Positions 8,760 through 17,232 of a DNA stretch of 64,000 nt are shown here, in pieces. Positions within the stretch are counted from its first letter, which is position 1. The number at the start of each line of letters is the position of its first letter. The notes beneath the pieces are model-generated. The model was given only the letters and a program-made list of their open reading frames with translations. It had not been told where the DNA came from and ran no database searches. Source of the DNA: Nocardioides cavernae (GTDB lineage Bacteria > Actinomycetota > Actinomycetes > Propionibacteriales > Nocardioidaceae); assembly GCF_016907475.1 (NCBI RefSeq), contig NZ_JAFBCA010000001.1, forward strand, positions 4,216,001 through 4,280,000, in the 5' to 3' direction. The position numbers were made by a program, and so were the translations under genes.

Positions 8760-9971
8760 TCATTCGGCCGCGGACCACGCCTGGCGGAGGCTGACCCGAC
8801 CGCCGGTCTGCAGCAGCGCCCGGCGGTAGAGGCGCTCCCCGACCCACACGGTGACCGCGGCGAACGCGGCCAGCAGGCCCAGGGCCAGCAGCGGCTCCCA
8901 CCACTCCACGCCGCCGGCCAGGATGCGCTTGGGCATCACCACCGCCGAGACGGGCGGGACGAACGACGCGATCACCTGACCGCGGCCGTCGAGCGAAAGC
9001 CCGCCGAAGAACATCACGAGCATCAGCATCGTCAGCGGCGTCGACGTCGCCTGCAGGTCCTCCGTCCGCGAGGCGAGCGACCCGGCGACGGCCCACAGGC
9101 AGGCCAGGGCGATGAAGCCCGCGAGGAAGAAGCCGATGAACCACGCCGTCGGACCCGACAGCGCCGGGACGTAGGACTTGTAGGACGTGAACGAAAGCCC
9201 CACGAGTCCGACGACGAGGTAGACCATCAGCTGGATCACCGCCAGGGCCGTGTTGCCGAGCACCTTGCCGGCCAGGAGGTGCCGTACCGGGATGGCGGCG
9301 GCGATGATCTCGACGATGCGGCTCTGCTTCTCCTCGATCACCGACGACGCCAGCTGCATGCCGAAGACGAGGGCGGCGAAGTAGAACAGGAAGACGAACA
9401 CGAAGCCGACGGCCTCGGCGACGCCCGCCTTCTCGGCGTCGCCGCGCAGGAAGGCCGTGGTCACCGTGCTGCCGGCCTGGAGCGACTCGACCGTCGTCCC
9501 GACCTCCGCGGCGTTGTCGGCCAGCACCTGCTGCTGCACGACCACCTCCACGACGTTGGTCAGCGAGCCCTGCTCGCTCGACTCCGAGGTCAGCTGCCAG
9601 CCGTCGTCAGTGGGGTGCAGCCAGGCGTCTACCTCGTCCTCGCGCAGCGCCGACTCGGCGGCGGCCCGGTCGTCGACCTCGACGACCGTGACCTCGACGT
9701 TCTCGTCCACTCCCGGCGCGGCGTCGGCGACCGCGGTGGCCATGGCGGCCGCGTCCGGCGTGGCGGCCAGGGTCACCGTGTCGGTCCGCTCCTCCTGCCA
9801 GGCGCTGAAGCCGATGAACCCGGCGATCAGCACGACCATGAACGCCGTGCCGAGGAGGAAGGACTTGTCGGTGATCCGGGAGACGACCTCGCGGCGGGTC
9901 ACGAGCAGCCACGCGGGCTCGTCGCGCCGGTCGGTGTCCAGGTCGTCGGGGCTCGACGTGTCGGTGCTCAT
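8760..9971 (-). CDS. ABC transporter permease (NatB/ABC2 type)
   Basis: 403 residues. One N-terminal helix (about 35-57) is followed by a long extracytoplasmic domain (about 60-190) and a cluster of helices from about 195 to 390, including SRIVEIIAAAIPVRHLLAGKVLGN, the conserved coupling segment of ABC-2 exporters of the NatB kind. It pairs with the ATPase upstream (ATGA overlap). Such pairs export sodium, small molecules or peptides; the substrate here is unknown. Confidence 0.88.
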   Translation of the reverse strand: MSTDTSSPDDLDTDRRDEPAWLLVTRREVVSRITDKSFLLGTAFMVVLIAGFIGFSAWQEERTDTVTLAATPDAAAMATAVADAAPGVDENVEVTVVEVDDRAAAESALREDEVDAWLHPTDDGWQLTSESSEQGSLTNVVEVVVQQQVLADNAAEVGTTVESLQAGSTVTTAFLRGDAEKAGVAEAVGFVFVFLFYFAALVFGMQLASSVIEEKQSRIVEIIAAAIPVRHLLAGKVLGNTALAVIQLMVYLVVGLVGLSFTSYKSYVPALSGPTAWFIGFFLAGFIALACLWAVAGSLASRTEDLQATSTPLTMLMLVMFFGGLSLDGRGQVIASFVPPVSAVVMPKRILAGGVEWWEPLLALGLLAAFAAVTVWVGERLYRRALLQTGGRVSLRQAWSAAE

Positions 9972-10849
9972 GCGGTGGCCTCCCGGTAGATCTCGCTGAG
10001 GGCCGGGCGGACCCGGACGAACTCGTGGACGTCGCCGCGCCTGGTGGCCTCGGCGACGAGGTGCTGCTCGGCGCCGTCCTGGCGCACCTCGACGAGGGCG
10101 CTGGCACCCTCGAGGTCGAGGACCTCCAGCCCGTGCAGGTCACGGACCCAACCGGCGTCGCCGCCGAGGACGAGGCGGAAGCGCGGCACCCCCGCGTCGC
10201 GCAGCTCCGCAACCGTCCCGGCGGCGACCCGGCGTCCTTGGGACAGCACGACCAGGCGGTCGCACAGTCGCTCGACGAGGTCGAGCTGGTGGCTGGAGAA
10301 GAGGACCGGCACGCCGTCGCGGGTGTACTCGCGCAGCAGGTCGACCATCGAGTCGACGGCCCTCGGGTCGAGGCCCGAGAAGGGCTCGTCGAGCACGAGC
10401 GCGCGCGGGCGGGGCAGCACCGAGGCGATGATCTGCACCCGCTGCTGGTTGCCCAGCGACAGCTTCTCGAGGTGGTCCTTGGTCCGCTCGCCCAGCCCGA
10501 ACCGCTCCAGCAGCTCGGTCACCTGGGTCCGGGCCGCGACCCGGTCCATGCCCTTGAGCTGGGCGATGTAGACGAGCTGGTCGAGGATCGGCTGCTTGGG
10601 GTAGAGGCCACGCTCCTCGGGCATGTAGCCGATCCGACGGCGGTCCAGCCGGGTGATCGGCCGGCCCTGCCACAGCACCTCCCCCTCGTCGATTCCGAGC
10701 ACCCCCATGACCATCCGCATGGTCGTGGTCTTGCCCGCACCGTTGCCGCCGACGAAGCCGGTCATCAACCCGGCCGGCACCTCGAACGACACGTGGTCCA
10801 CGGCGGTGTTCTCACCGAACCGTCTGGTCAGCTCCCTGATCTCCAGCAT
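9968..10849 (-). CDS. ABC transporter ATP-binding protein (NatA type)
   Basis: 293 residues. Walker A GGNGAGKT (34-41), signature LSLGNQQR (130-137) and Walker B ALVLDEP (150-156) are intact, with a C-terminal DUF4162-like domain (about 215-290) typical of ATPases that serve ABC-2 exporters. Its last four bases overlap the permease start. A response regulator gene lies upstream in the same orientation, about 100 nt away, so the exporter may be controlled by that two-component system (inference from position). Confidence 0.93.
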   Translation of the reverse strand: MLEIRELTRRFGENTAVDHVSFEVPAGLMTGFVGGNGAGKTTTMRMVMGVLGIDEGEVLWQGRPITRLDRRRIGYMPEERGLYPKQPILDQLVYIAQLKGMDRVAARTQVTELLERFGLGERTKDHLEKLSLGNQQRVQIIASVLPRPRALVLDEPFSGLDPRAVDSMVDLLREYTRDGVPVLFSSHQLDLVERLCDRLVVLSQGRRVAAGTVAELRDAGVPRFRLVLGGDAGWVRDLHGLEVLDLEGASALVEVRQDGAEQHLVAEATRRGDVHEFVRVRPALSEIYREATA

Positions 10850-10877
10850 GACGTCGACGCTAGTGACGCGCGGCCCG

Positions 10878-10892
10878 GCGGGGATCCCCCGC
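10878..10892. other. Small GC hairpin between the response regulator and ABC ATPase genes
   Basis: GCGGGG and CCCCGC arms around a 3-nt loop, in the 102-nt gap between two minus-strand genes. It could be a weak terminator for the regulator transcript or an operator for the exporter. No other signal is evident in this gap. Confidence 0.3.
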
Positions 10893-10951
10893 GGGACGGA
10901 GCTGTGGGGTGGAGGTGGGCGTGGTCGGGGTGTCGGCGCGACCCTCCTGGC

Positions 10952-11641
10952 TCACTCCTCCGTCGGGAGGATGAGGCCGGCTTCGTAGGCGTAGATGACC
11001 GCCTGCACGCGGTCGCGCACGTGCAGCTTGGCGAGCACGTTGGACACGTGCGTCTTGACCGTCGCCTCGCCGAGCACGAGCGTGCCGGCGATCTCGCCGT
11101 TCGACAGTCCCCGGCCGAGCAGCACGAGCACCTCCCGCTCGCGGGCGGTGAGCAGCGCCAGCTCCTTCGGCTCGGCCCGCTCGGTCGCCACCGGTCCCGC
11201 CCCGGCGCCCGCTCCCCCGGCCATCTTGCCGATGACCCGGCGGGTCACCTCCGGCGCGAGCAGCGCGTGTCCGCGACCTGCGGCGCGTACGGCGTCGAGG
11301 AGCTGCTCCGGACCGGCGTTCTTCAGCAGGAAGCCACTGGCGCCGGCCCGAAGGGCGTCGAAGAGGTAGTCGTCGCGGTCGAAGGTCGTCACGATGACGA
11401 CACGCCCGAGGTCGTCAGCGACGAGGTGGCGGGTGGCCTCGATGCCGTCCATCCGCGGCATCTGGACGTCCATCAGCACGACGTCGGGGCGGGTCGCGCG
11501 GGCCCGTTCGATCGCCTCGAGGCCGTCGGCGGCCTCGCCGACGACCTCGATGTCGTCCTCGACCGAGAGGACCATCGCGAAGCCCGACCGCACCATGGCG
11601 TGGTCATCGACGAGGAGCACCGTCAGCGGGCGTTCCATCAC
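10952..11641 (-). CDS. LuxR/NarL-family response regulator
   Basis: 229 residues. The receiver domain has the acidic pair D12-D13, phospho-acceptor D58 ([13 protein letters not shown]) and the conserved T and K positions later (VIVTTFD, LLKNAGP). The C-terminal LuxR-type helix-turn-helix (about 160-225) has [22 protein letters not shown]. The GTG start overlaps the stop of the kinase gene (GTGA); an ATG one codon later is equally usable. It is the cognate partner of the kinase directly upstream. Confidence 0.95.
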   Translation of the reverse strand: MMERPLTVLLVDDHAMVRSGFAMVLSVEDDIEVVGEAADGLEAIERARATRPDVVLMDVQMPRMDGIEATRHLVADDLGRVVIVTTFDRDDYLFDALRAGASGFLLKNAGPEQLLDAVRAAGRGHALLAPEVTRRVIGKMAGGAGAGAGPVATERAEPKELALLTAREREVLVLLGRGLSNGEIAGTLVLGEATVKTHVSNVLAKLHVRDRVQAVIYAYEAGLILPTEE

Positions 11642-12978
11642 GACGCCCCGAGGGGGTAGCGCACGCGGACCCGGTAGCCGCCCGTCACCCGGGGCCCGAT
11701 GTCGACCTGCCCGTCGTGGGTGGCCGCCCGCTCGCGGATGCCGAGCTGGCCGAGCCCGCTGCCGGAGGTGCCGTGACGCGGCCGGCCGTTGTCGACGACC
11801 TCGACCTCGGCGTACGACGTGGACTCGTCGACCCGGACGACGACGGAGACGGTGTCGGCGGTGCTGTGTCGTCGTACGTTGGTCAGCGCCTCCTGGACCG
11901 TGCGGTAGATCGCGAGCCCGATGCCCCGGGGCAGCCGGCTCGCGGCGCAGGTCGGGTCCTCGACGACGTCGAGGTGGACGGTGAGACCCTCCTGGCTCGC
12001 CTGGGCGACCAGCTCGGGGAGGTCGCCGACGCCCGCCTCGGACGTACGCGTCCCGCCGGCCGGGTCCGACCCGTCCTCGCTGCCGTCAGTTGGTCCTTCG
12101 CGCAGCGTGCCGAGGAGTCGCCGCATCTGCGCGAGCGCGTCGCGGGAGGCGTCCTCGACGTTCGCGAGGGCCGTACGCGCTGCCTCGGGGTCGCGGTCGA
12201 GGACCCGGCGGGCAGCACCTGCCTGGATGCCCATCGCGGAGACGCTGTGGGCGACCACGTCGTGCAGCTCGCGGGCGATGCGCAGCCGCTCGTCGACGAC
12301 GGCCTGCTCGCGCAGGCGGCCGGCCTGCGCGGTGATGGTCGCCGCCTGCTCCTGCAGCCGCAGGCGTTGCCGGGCCGCGCGCCACGACACCCCGCCACCG
12401 ACGATCGCCCCGCCGAAGTAGATGACGTTGACCAGCAACGTCATCGCCACCGCGGACGGGATCGGCGGGAAGAGCCCGACCCGGTCGGCCTGGTCCATCT
12501 CGTCGATCATGTCCTGCGCCGCCGAGCCCACGGCGAACTGCCAGGTGATCCACGCGAACATGAAGAGCACGATCGTGCCGATCACCACCACCATCGCGCG
12601 CCGGTCGCGGGCGTACGCGACCCCGGACAGGAGCGCGACGAAGTACACGATCTGGAGCGACACCTGCCCCATGACCTCCGGCATCGACACGCCGGCGACG
12701 AACATGTGCAGCGCGGCGAGGCTCGCGACCACCAGCGGCCAGCGGCGGCGACCCAGGAGCAGTGCCGCACCCGTCGACACGGCGAGCCACTGCGTCCAGA
12801 CCGGGACGTCGGTGTGCTCGAGTCCGCCCGCGCTGCGCACCAGCTCGAGCGCGAGCAGGCTGACGGCCTCGACGCTGGCGGCCAGGACGACGTCCTGCCG
12901 CCCGACCCGCGGCCGGGGACGCTCCCACTCGTCGTCCACGCCGAACCACGTCAGGGCGCGCTGGCTCGTGCTGGGCAT
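11638..12978 (-). CDS. NarL-type sensor histidine kinase
   Basis: 446 residues from the ATG at 12978. The longer open frame to 13269 is not used, since it would run under the divergent HNH gene. The N-terminal half has about five or six membrane helices (about 30-50, 62-76, 82-97, 107-123, 129-147, 176-196) with little outside, so it probably senses membrane state or a small molecule. Then come the HisKA_3 dimerisation domain with phospho-acceptor H239 in [16 protein letters not shown] and a C-terminal HATPase ([18 protein letters not shown]). It is translationally coupled to the response regulator. Confidence 0.93.
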   Translation of the reverse strand: MPSTSQRALTWFGVDDEWERPRPRVGRQDVVLAASVEAVSLLALELVRSAGGLEHTDVPVWTQWLAVSTGAALLLGRRRWPLVVASLAALHMFVAGVSMPEVMGQVSLQIVYFVALLSGVAYARDRRAMVVVIGTIVLFMFAWITWQFAVGSAAQDMIDEMDQADRVGLFPPIPSAVAMTLLVNVIYFGGAIVGGGVSWRAARQRLRLQEQAATITAQAGRLREQAVVDERLRIARELHDVVAHSVSAMGIQAGAARRVLDRDPEAARTALANVEDASRDALAQMRRLLGTLREGPTDGSEDGSDPAGGTRTSEAGVGDLPELVAQASQEGLTVHLDVVEDPTCAASRLPRGIGLAIYRTVQEALTNVRRHSTADTVSVVVRVDESTSYAEVEVVDNGRPRHGTSGSGLGQLGIRERAATHDGQVDIGPRVTGGYRVRVRYPLGAS

Positions 12979-13044
12979 GGGGCGAGCGTAGGGGGCGAGC
13001 GGTGCGTCCGGATCCGTCGGGAGGCGGAGATGACGGACCACGAA

Positions 13045-13082
13045 CCGTCCACAGGTCGCCGTCGGGCGTCGCCGTCCACAGG
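13045..13082 (+). repeat. Two direct copies of CCGTCCACAGG upstream of the HNH gene
   Basis: Copies at 13045-13055 and 13072-13082, 27 nt apart, in the 155-nt region between the kinase and HNH gene starts. The CCGTCCACA core matches the DnaA-box consensus TTGTCCACA at 7 of 9 positions. Purpose unknown. Confidence 0.45.
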
Positions 13083-13133
13083 CGTACGCCACGCGTGGTC
13101 GTGGCTGTCCGGGCTCGATGCTTCCGTGGTGCC

Positions 13134-14468
13134 ATGACCACGAGCCCGCTGCCGAGCACCCCCGCCGCCGCCGTCGCAGCGACGCGCTCGGAGCTGCGGG
13201 GCATCGTGGCTGCAGCGCTGGAGCTCGACGCCCCCGTCCTGGTCGACCTCGTCGCCGAGCTCGAGACACTCGGCCGCACGGTGTCCGCGGCGCAGGCGGA
13301 GTTGACGGCTCGCCTCGACGCGCTGCTCACGCAGGAGCAGGCCGACGCCGGGGTCCGGGCCGAGGAGCTCGGCAAGGGCGTGGGCAACGTGGTCGCCGCA
13401 GCCCGCCGGGAGTCCCCGCACCGCGGCCGGCGGCACCTCGGCCTCGCCAGGGTCGTCCAGACCGAGCTGCCGCACACGTGGGCGGCCTGGCAGGACGGCC
13501 GCATCGACGAGTGGACCACGACCGTGATCGCGCGGGAGACCGCCTGCCTGCCCCTCGCCCACCGCCTCGCCGTGGACGAGGTCGTCGCCGGCGACCCTGA
13601 CGCGCTCGAACAGCTCAGCCCCCGGAGGCTGTTGGCCCGGTTGCGCGCGGAGGCTGAGAGGCTCGACCCGGCGGCGTGCGTGGCCCGCCGTCGCCACGCC
13701 GAGTCCGAGCGCCGTGTGACCCTGCGCCCGGCGCCCGACTCGATGACCTGGCTGACCGCGCTGCTGCCCGTCAAGGAAGGCGTCGCGGTCTACTCGACGC
13801 TCACCCGTGTGGCCGACCGGGCCCGCGCCGCGGGCGAGGAGCGCGGACGTGGTCAGGTGATGGCCGACGCGTTGGTCGCCACGATGCTCGGGGTCCCCGC
13901 GTCCGACACCGAGCCGGCCGTTCCCGCCACCCCTGTCGCCCTCGGCGTCGTGATGACCGACGCCGCACTGTTCGGCGGCGCCGACGACGAGGCCCACCTC
14001 GACGGGTTCGGCCCGATCCCGGCCGAGCTCGCGCGGGAGATCGTGTGCGGCGCCGTCACCGCGGAGGAGGAGGTCAGCATCCGGCGGCTCTACGCCTCGC
14101 CCACCACCGGCGAGCTCGTCAGCATGGACGCGCGCACGCGCACCTTCCGCGGCAACCTCGCCCGGTTCGTCCGGCTCCGCGACCGCACCTGCCGGACCCC
14201 CTGGTGCGACGCCCCCGTGCGGCACGTCGACCACGTCGAGGCCCGCGAGGACGGAGGTCCCACGTCGGCCCGCAACGGGCAGGGGCTGTGCGAGGCCTGC
14301 AACTACGCCAAGACCGCACACCGCTGGCGGTCGAGAACCGAACCGGACGGCAGCGTGACCACCACCCTCCCGACCGGCCACCGCCTCACCACCCGGCCGC
14401 CGCCGGTCGCCACGATCCGGCGCAGGGTCCTGCCGGCGCTGCACATCGAGTACGTCCTGACCGGCTGA
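13134..14468 (+). CDS. DUF222/HNH endonuclease domain protein (13E12 type)
   Basis: 444 residues. The N-terminal two thirds is the alpha-helical DUF222 domain. The C-terminal HNH nuclease (about 335-400) shows CRTPWCDAPVRHVDHVEARE, GGPTS, N and LCEACNYAKT, with the two Cys pairs and the DH dyad of zinc-bound HNH. Proteins of this type occur in many copies per genome in Nocardioides and mycobacteria (REP13E12 family). I use the ATG at 13134; the open frame extends upstream but that part contains the direct repeats. Whether it acts in DNA repair, mobility or defence is unknown. Confidence 0.88.
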   Translation: MTTSPLPSTPAAAVAATRSELRGIVAAALELDAPVLVDLVAELETLGRTVSAAQAELTARLDALLTQEQADAGVRAEELGKGVGNVVAAARRESPHRGRRHLGLARVVQTELPHTWAAWQDGRIDEWTTTVIARETACLPLAHRLAVDEVVAGDPDALEQLSPRRLLARLRAEAERLDPAACVARRRHAESERRVTLRPAPDSMTWLTALLPVKEGVAVYSTLTRVADRARAAGEERGRGQVMADALVATMLGVPASDTEPAVPATPVALGVVMTDAALFGGADDEAHLDGFGPIPAELAREIVCGAVTAEEEVSIRRLYASPTTGELVSMDARTRTFRGNLARFVRLRDRTCRTPWCDAPVRHVDHVEAREDGGPTSARNGQGLCEACNYAKTAHRWRSRTEPDGSVTTTLPTGHRLTTRPPPVATIRRRVLPALHIEYVLTG

Positions 14469-14482
14469 GCCCGGCCGGCTGC

Positions 14483-14488
14483 CAGACT
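14483..14488 (+). promoter_or_regulatory. Leaderless-type -10 box of the YnfA-like gene
   Basis: CAGACT (A2 and T6 conserved) ends 7 nt before the ATG at 14496; no ribosome binding site is visible. Confidence 0.3.
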
Positions 14489-14495
14489 CCCGCCC

Positions 14496-14831
14496 ATGAC
14501 CGTCGTCGCGTCGCTCGTGCTCTTCGTCCTCGCCGCGCTCGCCGAGATCGGTGGCGCTTGGCTGGTCTGGCAGGGCGTCCGCGAGGGCCGCGGCTGGATC
14601 TGGGTGGGTGCCGGCTTCATCGCCCTCGGGCTCTACGGCCTGGTCGCCACGCTCCAGCCCGACGCCCACTTCGGACGGATCCTGGCGGCGTACGGCGGCG
14701 TGTTCGTCGCCGGCTCGCTGGCCTGGGGGATGGTCGTGGACGGCTTCCGGCCCGATCGGTACGACGTGACCGGCGCGCTTGTCTGCCTGGTCGGCGTCGC
14801 GATCATCATGTACGCCCCGCGACCCGCCTGA
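14496..14831 (+). CDS. YnfA family membrane protein (UPF0060)
   Basis: 111 residues with four hydrophobic helices (about 3-20, 29-48, 60-78, 88-106). The family signature is strong: [14 protein letters not shown], then [37 protein letters not shown]. It belongs to the small four-helix transporter group related to SMR; no firm substrate is known. It converges with the acyl-CoA dehydrogenase gene, leaving 7 nt between the stops and no obvious terminator. Confidence 0.9.
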   Translation: MTVVASLVLFVLAALAEIGGAWLVWQGVREGRGWIWVGAGFIALGLYGLVATLQPDAHFGRILAAYGGVFVAGSLAWGMVVDGFRPDRYDVTGALVCLVGVAIIMYAPRPA

Positions 14832-14838
14832 CGGACCG

Positions 14839-16038
14839 CTACTCGACCGGCAGCCCGAGGCCCCGCGCGATGAGCATCCGCTGGACCTCGGACGTCCCCT
14901 CGCCGATCTCGAGGACCTTGGCGTCGCGGTAGAACCGCGTCACGGGGTACTCCTCCATGAAGCCGTAGCCGCCGAAGACCTGCGTCGCGATACGGGTCGC
15001 GGTGACCGCCGACTCGGTGGCGTAGAGCTTGGCCACGGCGGCCGCCTGCTTGAACGACGCCGTGGTGACCGACGACGAGCCCGCGTCCATCGCGTCCTTC
15101 ATCGCCGCCGCCTTGTAGGTCAGCAGCCGCGACGCGTCGAGCATCACCTGCAGGTCCGAGACCTGGAAGGCGAGACCCTGCTTGCGTCCGATCGGGCCGC
15201 CGAAGGTCTGCCGCTCGCCGGCGTACTGCAGCGACATGTCGAGGCACGCCTGGATGCACCCGACCCCGAGCGCGGCGATCGCAACGCGACCGTCGTCCAG
15301 GGTCGCGAGGAACTGCGCGTAGCCGCGGCCCCGCTCACCGAGAAGGTGCGATTCCGGCACTCGCGCGTCGCTGAACGACAGCGGGTGCGTGTCGGAGGCG
15401 TGCCAGCCGAGCTTGTCGTACGCCTTCTCCGCGACGAAGCCGGGCGTGTCGGACGGGACGACGATCGTCGAGATCTCCGGACGCCCGTCGGCCCGCTCGC
15501 CGGTGCGAGCGGTGACCGTGACGAGCGAGGTGATCTCCGAGCCGGAGTTGGTGATGAACTGCTTCGACCCGTTGACGACCCACTCGCCGTCGTCGAGCAC
15601 CGCCTTGGTCTTGGTCGCCCCGGCGTCCGAGCCCGCGCCGGGCTCGGTCAGCCCGAAGCCGGCGATCTTGTCGCCGGCGACGAGCTCGGGAAGCCAGGTC
15701 TTCTTCTGCTCGTCGGTGCCGTAGGTGAGGATCGGGTTGATCCCCAGACCGACCGCGGCCTCGAGCGTGATGCCCATCGACTGGTCGACACGACCGATCT
15801 CCTCGATCGCCAGGCACAGCGAGGTGAAGCCGCCGTCCTCGCCCGCCATGCCCGCGCCGCCGAACTCCTCAGGAGCCGTCAGCCCCATCAGGCCGAGCGC
15901 GCCCATCTTCTGGACCACGTCGGTCGGGAAGTGGTGGTCGCGGTCCCACTGCGCGGCGTGCGGCGCGATCTCGGCCTCGGCGAAGTCGCGGACGCTGCGG
16001 CGGAACTGCTCGTGCTCGGGGGACAGCTCGAAGGTCAT
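14839..16038 (-). CDS. Acyl-CoA dehydrogenase
   Basis: 399 residues, normal size for short- or branched-chain acyl-CoA dehydrogenases. FAD-dependent alpha,beta-desaturation of acyl-CoA esters. Seen: GFGLTEPGAGSDAGATKTKA (flavin and substrate loop), WVVNGSKQFITNS, RQTFGGPIGRKQGLAFQVSD, and the C-terminal IGEGTSEVQRMLIARGLG, in which E380 is in the usual catalytic-base position. The start is the ATG at 16038 because a -10-like TAAGGT ends 7 nt before it; a GTG at 16047 would fall inside that promoter. A perfect palindromic operator lies upstream. Isovaleryl-, 2-methylbutyryl- or butyryl-CoA are all possible substrates. Confidence 0.93.
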   Translation of the reverse strand: MTFELSPEHEQFRRSVRDFAEAEIAPHAAQWDRDHHFPTDVVQKMGALGLMGLTAPEEFGGAGMAGEDGGFTSLCLAIEEIGRVDQSMGITLEAAVGLGINPILTYGTDEQKKTWLPELVAGDKIAGFGLTEPGAGSDAGATKTKAVLDDGEWVVNGSKQFITNSGSEITSLVTVTARTGERADGRPEISTIVVPSDTPGFVAEKAYDKLGWHASDTHPLSFSDARVPESHLLGERGRGYAQFLATLDDGRVAIAALGVGCIQACLDMSLQYAGERQTFGGPIGRKQGLAFQVSDLQVMLDASRLLTYKAAAMKDAMDAGSSSVTTASFKQAAAVAKLYATESAVTATRIATQVFGGYGFMEEYPVTRFYRDAKVLEIGEGTSEVQRMLIARGLGLPVE

Positions 16039-16045
16039 GCCTCGC

Positions 16046-16076
16046 ACCTTAGCGCCGGAGGTTAGCGATCGCTAAC
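16046..16076 (-). promoter_or_regulatory. Acyl-CoA dehydrogenase promoter with perfect 16-bp palindromic operator
   Basis: On the minus strand TAAGGT (16051-16046) ends 7 nt before the ATG. Upstream of it lies GTTAGCGATCGCTAAC (16061-16076), an exact palindrome covering the -20 to -35 zone, where a bound dimer would block RNA polymerase. Half-sites TTAGCG/CGCTAA are typical of TetR-family operators controlling acyl-CoA catabolism in actinobacteria; the regulator is not encoded next to it. It is 34 nt before the divergent luciferase-like gene and could govern both. Confidence 0.65.
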
Positions 16077-16109
16077 CCCCACGACCGCTTCCTGTGGGAC
16101 GCTCGCGGG

Positions 16110-17024
16110 ATGGAGGTGGCAGCGCACCTGCCGCAGGTCGCGACGAGCGGCGACCGTCCCGACGTGGGCCGCGTACGGGACGTGGTGGACGCCGCCCGCG
16201 ACCTCGGGCTGGCGGCGGTCTGCGCCAACGACCACCTCACCTTCCACCGACCCTGGCTCGACGGGCCGACCCTCCTCGCCGCGGTCGCCGACCGCGCCGG
16301 TGGGATGGAGCTCGCCACGACGGTCGCGCTGCCCTCGCTGCGCGGCCCCGGCCAGCTCGCCGCCACGCTCACCACCCTGGCCACCCTCGCGCCGGGCCGG
16401 GTCGTCGCCGGTGTCGGGGCCGGCTCGTCGGCGGCCGACCACGCCGCGGCCGGGGTGCCGTTCGACGACCGCTGGCAGCAGTTCGAGGAGTCGCTGCACG
16501 TCCTGCGCGGGCTGGTGAGCGGCGGATCGCTGCCAGCCAGGTGGGTCGAGATCCTCGACGGTTCCAGGCGGGTCGAACCACCCGAGCCGGTGCCGATCTG
16601 GGTCGCCAGCTGGGGGTCACCCGCCGGGCTGCGGCGCGTCGCGCGCTGGGGCGACGGCTGGCTCGCGTCGGCGTACAACACCTCGCCGGAGGCGTTCGCG
16701 GAAGGACGTCGGCGACTCACGGAGGAGCGCGCCCGCCTCGACCGCCCGGACCTCCCCGCCGCGGTCGCGACGATGTGGACGTGGGTCGCCGACGACCCGG
16801 CGGACGCGGAGCGCGTGCTCATCGACGTGCTGGCGCCGCTCGTCAGGCGCGACCCGGATGAGCTCCGTGACCGGGTGTGCGTCGGGACCCCGGAGCACTG
16901 CGCAGCGCTGTTGGGGCGGTACGCCGCGGCGGGCTGCTCACGGATCCACGTCTGGCCGCTCGGCGACGAGGTGGCCCAGCTCGAGCGGCTCGTCGGCGAC
17001 GTGCTCCTCAGCATCGACGCCTGA
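16110..17024 (+). CDS. LLM-class flavin-dependent oxidoreductase
   Basis: 304 residues with the luciferase-like (bacterial luciferase/F420 reductase) TIM-barrel fold: GLAAVCANDHLTF, GMELATTVALPSLRGP, RVVAGVGAGSSAADHAAAG, PVPIWVASWGSPAGLRRVARWGDGWLAS. Members use FMNH2 or F420; the short form without an obvious FMN reductase partner and the actinobacterial setting make F420 use plausible (inference). It is divergent from the acyl-CoA dehydrogenase and shares its palindrome-bearing promoter region. Confidence 0.88.
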   Translation: MEVAAHLPQVATSGDRPDVGRVRDVVDAARDLGLAAVCANDHLTFHRPWLDGPTLLAAVADRAGGMELATTVALPSLRGPGQLAATLTTLATLAPGRVVAGVGAGSSAADHAAAGVPFDDRWQQFEESLHVLRGLVSGGSLPARWVEILDGSRRVEPPEPVPIWVASWGSPAGLRRVARWGDGWLASAYNTSPEAFAEGRRRLTEERARLDRPDLPAAVATMWTWVADDPADAERVLIDVLAPLVRRDPDELRDRVCVGTPEHCAALLGRYAAAGCSRIHVWPLGDEVAQLERLVGDVLLSIDA

Positions 17025-17192
17025 GCCGAGCCATCGAAGGCATGTCAGAGCCGCCGAGGGAGATCCGGGCGGTGGTCGAGCAGGCCGGCTTCGGCTCACT
17101 GCGCAGCGCCATCGAGACGCCGTTCCACCGGGTGATGGAGGTCCGTGTCGCGGTGTGACGGACGCGATTCCACGCCCCCCGCCGTCCGGGTC
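17025..17192. other. Intergenic stretch upstream of the iron operon
   Basis: About 170 nt with no supported gene. A 38-codon open frame (17042-17158) lacks a ribosome binding site and any recognisable family. No strong hairpin was found. Confidence 0.4.
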
Positions 17193-17216
17193 TAGAGTTA
17201 GGGCAGCCTAAGCAAA
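17193..17216 (+). promoter_or_regulatory. Iron-dependent promoter: -10 box and IdeR/DtxR box
   Basis: TAGAGT (17193-17198) is a good -10. TTAGGGCAGCCTAAGCAAA (17198-17216) matches the DtxR/IdeR consensus TTAGGTTAGGCTAACCTAA in most positions and covers the expected transcription start, so the iron-loaded repressor would block initiation. The GTG of the binding-protein gene follows at 17233, after a purine-rich AAGTAAGGA ribosome binding site. Confidence 0.78.
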
Positions 17217-17232
17217 GTAAGGACGCCCCCTC

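Noticed and set aside
12979..13269. N-terminal extension of the histidine kinase
   Set aside because: It would overlap the HNH gene and direct repeats; the residues are low complexity and the ATG at 12978 gives a normal kinase.
17042..17158. A 38-codon open frame between the LLM gene and the iron operon
   Set aside because: No ribosome binding site or leaderless -10, no recognisable family and no support other than being open.
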